NCBI GenBank assembly: GCA_024663395.1
Contig: JANFAH010000106.1
Coordinates: 62,001 to 126,000 of the forward strand
Length of the DNA stretch: 64,000 bases
Reading direction: 5' to 3'
DNA from: Pisolithus tinctorius
Taxonomy: Eukaryota > Basidiomycota > Agaricomycetes > Boletales > Pisolithaceae
In this document: positions 60,512 to 64,000 of the stretch, in pieces
Layout: each line of letters begins with the position of its first letter
Numbering within the stretch: the first letter of the stretch is position 1
Made by a program: the position numbers and the translations under genes
Notes under the pieces: model-generated
What the model saw: the letters and a program-made list of their open reading frames with translations, nothing else
The model's database searches: none
Told to the model about the DNA's origin: nothing

Positions 60512-61246
60512 TGTCAAGTCTGGGCCTACTCCAACCAACTCCGATGCTTAACAAGGTCTAGAGAGTGGTTCAGAAGCAAGTCTGACACAAAGGAACAGAG
60601 CTCCAACTAGCAGAGTGTTGGCAGGAATGAAGTCTGCTGGGACAAAGGCAGAGCAGAGTGAGGGCATCAGGTTTAGCTCATGTGCTACCCCCTTGCATGA
60701 TCTCAGCCCTTGTATTTCAGAGGGAGAGTACAGACGGAGAGTTGGAGATAACTCCAACAGGCAGAAGTTGAAGACAGAAGGAGTAGGAACTAAGTTGATA
60801 TTCATACTGAGGAATGGTGGAGTAGGATACATGCTTTTATACTACTACAGAGGTACAGTAACCAGAATTGGAACTGACATATGGAGACCCAGAAATTTTC
60901 AAGCAAAAACTTCCTGGATGATGAATGAAGGGTAGACAGAGGACATATGAATGTGGAACATAGAACATCCAGAAAAGGAAACAGTCCAGGCACTGGACCA
61001 TGTGGTGTGCATGCTGCAGAGTACCTGACTGCATGCTGTCAGGGAGAAGTCCGAAGGTAGTCACATGACTCCTCAGAGGATGGCCCACTTGGTCCAGTAG
61101 AAGAGCAACACAAGTCTGGCAACAGTCAGAGTGGAGATGGTTCATAACCAACAGAAGTTGGGCAGAGTTGGTGTGGAGTGAGTGAATGACTGGTGGAAGA
61201 TGGTGTGGAGTGAGTAAGAACCTAGAGTGAATGCATGGTTATGACA
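60512..61246. mobile_element. Solo LTR, family 1, copy B (735 bp)
   Basis: It starts TGTCAAGTCTGGG and ends GGTTATGACA. CAGAT flanks it exactly on both sides (60507-60511 and 61247-61251), a perfect 5-bp target-site duplication. It is full-length homologous to copy A at 50878-51613. Confidence 0.88.
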
Positions 61247-61679
61247 CAGATACACAAAGACTTCCCCCCTCCCAACCCATGGAGAAATCCTCTCATCAAT
61301 CTTGACTTGAATGAACTCACAGATTTCACCTCTACAAATCCCAAGCACATGTGAAGCATGGATTTCATCCAGTGTATTTGGAATGCTTCACTTGGTGATG
61401 GGATGGGGCTTGGAGGAGAGTCTGTTGACTGGCTCTGCAATCCTCTGGTGGATGTCCTTGAACTCATTGATCCTTGTCAAAAGCTTGCCATCCAAATCTT
61501 CATGTCTCTTGAGCACTCATCAGAGTCTGCATATGAGAAGATACACATTAGCATTCATGCCTGTTTTCCAGGCTCTGAACTTCCCTCATTCTACCAGGTC
61601 AAACACCTCTTGTGGACCTAACTGATGTGAGTCAAAGTGTGGTTCAGTGGTGAAAACCAACCAAAACAGACCCTTCCAT

Positions 61680-62150
61680 CATGTGTAGTCCTGAGAGTGG
61701 GACTAACTGATGTCAGCCACTGGGCCCTGAGGGTGGGTAGGCTGACATGTGAAAGAAGGTTTGGCTGAGGTCACCCCCATCCCATGAAAGTGGCATCAGC
61801 CAACATCACTGGTGGATGGCACCATCCCCTGAGAATGGCATTGGCTGACCTCACTCTTAGAGGGTCCTACCCCCTGAAAGTGGGATTGGCTGATGCACCA
61901 CTGGATGGTCCTACCCCCTGAAAGTGGGATTGGCCCACAGCATTGGTGGATGAACTCACCCCCTGAGGGTGGAGTGGGCTGACCAAACTAGGGGATAGTC
62001 CTACCCCTTGAAAGGATTGGTGGATGTCACCATGGGATGTAACCACCCACTGGAAGTGGGGATTCAGCTGACCTCACTGGTGGAACCACCCATTGAAAGT
62101 TAGATCAGCTGACCACACTGCCCTGTGGACTCACCCCTTTGGAGGTGTCA
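61680..62150. repeat. Degenerate minisatellite, period about 45-55 bp
   Basis: A unit like CCTACCCCCTGAAAGTGGG followed by ATTGGCTGA and CACTGGTGGATG recurs about nine to ten times with variable spacing and many substitutions. The clearest adjacent pair is near 61868 and 61911. Confidence 0.75.
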
Positions 62151-62390
62151 TAGATGAACATGGCTGGGTGATGGGCATACTGATCTTGAAACTGAACCTC
62201 CATTATGCTCACCATGGCATGACATCCATTTCAGGTGGTGCTAGCTAGTAGTTGTATTTAAGAAATGTTATTGGCAACATTGTTTCAACCTGTAATACAT
62301 ATCTTTCCAAACTGTTGAAATAGTCCTGATGTTATGGGTATGACTAGAGTCACCAAGATTGCATAGGTATTTACAAGGATTTCTAAGTAT
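62151..62390. other. TE-block spacer
   Basis: No feature recognised. Confidence 0.3.
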
Positions 62391-62735
62391 TTACATCTTC
62401 ACTTGTAGCCATGAAGATGTTCCTCTTTTTCCCTGTGTAAGGTGAATGGAATTTTCAGGGATGGAGAAAGTGAATGTCTTTGCTGGGAGGGAAGAGCCAT
62501 CAGGCCCTTTTCCCTTTCCACAGTCAGCATAGCAACACTCATAAGAAATAAATTCCCCTGCTGACCCCCAATGCCACTTCTGCATGGTTGCACATTGAGG
62601 ACATGCAACTGGCAAGTGATGACCCCAGGGCCTGAGATGCTTGTCAGTCCAGATATTCTCTTCTAATCCAGCTTTTCTTCCTGCCAAACAATCAAAATGA
62701 TGTTTGAGTGCCTCCCAAGTTTGGCACAGTCCCAC
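62391..62735 (-). CDS. Small Cys-rich ORF of the TE block
   Basis: 114 codons without an ATG-supported upstream exon. The centre has CPQC, then WHWG, then ECCYADCGKGKG, so paired cysteines that could bind zinc. I do not recognise the family. It is opposite in strand to the Myb/SANT-like ORF 170 bases away and may belong to another decayed element. Confidence 0.35.
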   Translation of the reverse strand: MGLCQTWEALKHHFDCLAGRKAGLEENIWTDKHLRPWGHHLPVACPQCATMQKWHWGSAGEFISYECCYADCGKGKGPDGSSLPAKTFTFSIPENSIHLTQGKRGTSSWLQVKM

Positions 62736-62909
62736 AAAGCATCCTTCACTGCATTTCTGACATGCAAACCTTCAGGCACCATTCACCCTGCAAACATGAA
62801 GTCCAAGTTGTCAACTTCAGCTTCAGTTAAGAGGGTCATGTGATGTGGACTATCACATGCATCCACCTGAGGTATGCAACCATTGTCACCCAGTTACTGT
62901 GATCATTGA

Positions 62910-63480
62910 ATGTCTGGCTCATCTGCAGGATCAACCTGCTCATTGTGCTTGCATGGCCTTACAATAAATCCTCTAGACCCACAGAACCCCCTGCCTCCCC
63001 CCAGGACCCACAAGAAAGTTGCAGTATGGACAACAGAGGAGGAAGGCATGCTACTGGATTCCTTGGCCTCTCATCTTTCACAGGCTGGTGATGGGAACTT
63101 TAAGAAGGTTACATGGAATGCTGCAGCAGCCCACATGGCCAATAATTATCCACCAGGTCCAGATAATGGTGATAAGACAGCTGAATCATGTGAGTGGAAG
63201 TTCAAGGTGGTAAGTTGTATCATTCTTTTTTTTTTTGCCTTGCTAACAATTATCCAGCTAAAAAAATCCTACTACACCATCGCTGATCTTAAATTGGTGG
63301 CCTCTGGCTTTGCTTATGATGAGCATGGTGCAATGATCTCACTGGACAATGCTGATCTTTGGGATTGATATGTAAAGGTAATGTAGTTTTTTTTTGTTGG
63401 ATCATCCACAAACATCTGGTCAGGTGCACAAAGATGCAAAGCCATTTCACAATTCTGGGTTCCCCCACTTCACAAGCATA
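62910..63480 (+). pseudogene. Myb/SANT-like DNA-binding protein of a transposon, with an in-frame stop
   Basis: The segment WTTEEEGMLLDSL ... FKKVTWNAAAAHM ... KKSYYTIADLKLVASG ... DNADLWD matches the Myb/SANT-like domain that accompanies many fungal DNA transposons. An intron 63210-63257 (donor GTAAGT, acceptor CCAG) joins FKV to LKKSYY. A TGA at 63366-63368 precedes YVK, and after a second intron (63379-63424 or so) the frame continues HKDAKPFHNSGFPHF, the normal end of the domain. The position of the TGA usually holds an Arg or another residue reachable from CGA, so CpG decay is plausible. The gene would continue towards the window end. Confidence 0.6.
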
Positions 63481-64000
63481 GAGCTCCTTCTCCCCTCACA
63501 TGGCTGAGGTTGGTTTATCTACTGGCCACATGCCACTACTGCACCTTCTACAACCATGACCTTTGCCTTTGATACTCCTGCCTCTACCACACCCCCCACT
63601 GCTTTGACTATTTCTACCTCCCCTCCCTCCCTCTCCCTCCTCGACATGATACATGCTCTCAACACACACCATCATGAGGACACACAGTCTATGGATCCAA
63701 ATTTCATCCCCCCTTCCACACCATCAAGCTTTTTGTTGCATGCATCAGCCAGGTCATCATTGTCATCAGCTGTCACCAGCATCAGTCACAGAAAAAGGAA
63801 AGCCAAGTCCATTGTGATGTCTGAAAGTGGATTGAAGCACTCTCAGCCCCCATCAGCCAAAGTGCATGCTGAAGAAGATTGCAATTCATCCATTGCTGCC
63901 ATCACCTCCAAGCTTGATAACTTCATGCATGTGATCACTGCCCCATTGCCCCTGACACCCCTGCCACCCATTACCAATCCCCTTGTCAATGCTACCATGG
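63481..64000. other. Ser/Pro-rich TE sequence to the window end
   Basis: Probably the low-complexity continuation of the Myb/SANT-like ORF. No single frame stays open and no further domain is visible before the window ends. Confidence 0.35.

Larger units (their letters stand above)
59624..61621 (+). pseudogene. Transposase-like ORF interrupted by two solo LTRs
   Basis: The N-terminus YWCTCRKYC with a following HHF segment (59645-59735) looks like the Cys/His finger at the start of KDZ/Tnp2-like transposases of mushrooms. An intron-like gap ends at the AG before 59958. A 17-codon repeat follows, then after 61247 a segment FIQCIWNASLGDG ... LEHSSESAYEKI ... SFYQVKHLLW like the next conserved block of that family, stopping at 61619-61621. 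Removal of both LTRs, each with one target duplication, brings the repeat units back into one frame. A TGA near 61352 also breaks it. The catalytic part is absent. Confidence 0.5.
58796..61674. mobile_element. Candidate DNA-transposon relic bounded by inverted repeats
   Basis: Bases 58796-58840 and 61629-61674 are inverted copies of about 45 bp (left arm TTTTGGTTGG ... CACTTTGACTCACA; right arm TGTGAGTCAAAGTG ... CCAACCAAAACAGA). Between them lie - strand frames (59008-59568), a + strand transposase-like ORF and two nested solo LTRs. I infer terminal inverted repeats; target duplications were not found. Confidence 0.45.
50600..64000. mobile_element. CpG-depleted block of transposable-element relics
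   Basis: From about 50.6 kb to the window end CG dinucleotides fall to a few per kb while TG and CA are abundant. The sequence to the left has CG at ordinary frequency. TE proteins, solo LTRs and repeats fill the block. The pattern fits C-to-T decay at methylated CpG. Confidence 0.8.

Noticed and set aside
1..64000. CRISPR arrays, rRNA, bacterial-type operons
   Set aside because: None seen; the gene structure is eukaryotic throughout.

Overview
The window is nuclear DNA of a filamentous basidiomycete, most likely an Agaricomycete. The genes have many short spliceosomal introns (about 45-110 nt), and one long CpG-depleted block carries Plavaka-type and other transposable-element (TE) relics that I know from mushroom-forming fungi. 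I cannot name the species.

1-21.7 kb is a gene-rich arm. It holds the 3' end of a mitochondrial tricarboxylate carrier, a small HEM4 relic, a frameshifted 2OG-Fe(II) oxygenase gene, a larger frameshifted HEM4 (uroporphyrinogen-III synthase) copy, an intact 19-exon KRE6/SKN1-like glucan-synthesis gene, an intronless gene with an H2C2 integrase-type zinc finger, a KIN4-like protein kinase (- strand), ADE13 adenylosuccinate lyase (- strand, 10 exons) and a fungal orphan-family gene (- strand).

21.7-50.1 kb is sparser. It holds two MFS transporters (- strand), an ankyrin-MYND gene and a giant DUF3638/DUF3645-family gene of 3,123 codons (both + strand), a decayed inverted copy of part of that pair (about 41.0-42.0 kb), and a multi-frameshift RTT106-like histone-chaperone relic. 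Several intervals contain no gene I can support.

50.6-64 kb changes abruptly to CpG-depleted, TpG/CpA-rich DNA. It contains two copies of a 736/735-bp solo LTR, a second 394-bp solo LTR family, a decayed Plavaka transposase whose stop codons look like CGA-to-TGA deamination, a transposase-like ORF whose coding repeats were hit by both LTR families, a degenerate minisatellite and a Myb/SANT-like ORF.

There are no operons. The genes are mostly unrelated housekeeping functions (haem and purine synthesis, mitochondrial transport, wall glucan, kinase signalling, sugar uptake). The most interesting items are SecA/SF2-helicase-like motifs spread through the giant DUF3638 protein, the alternation of perfect genes with multi-frameshift relics, recurrent GC-AG introns, and the nested LTR insertions with intact target-site duplications. 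Splice sites were read by eye from donor/acceptor signals, frame continuity and remembered family conservation; no alignment or RNA data were available.
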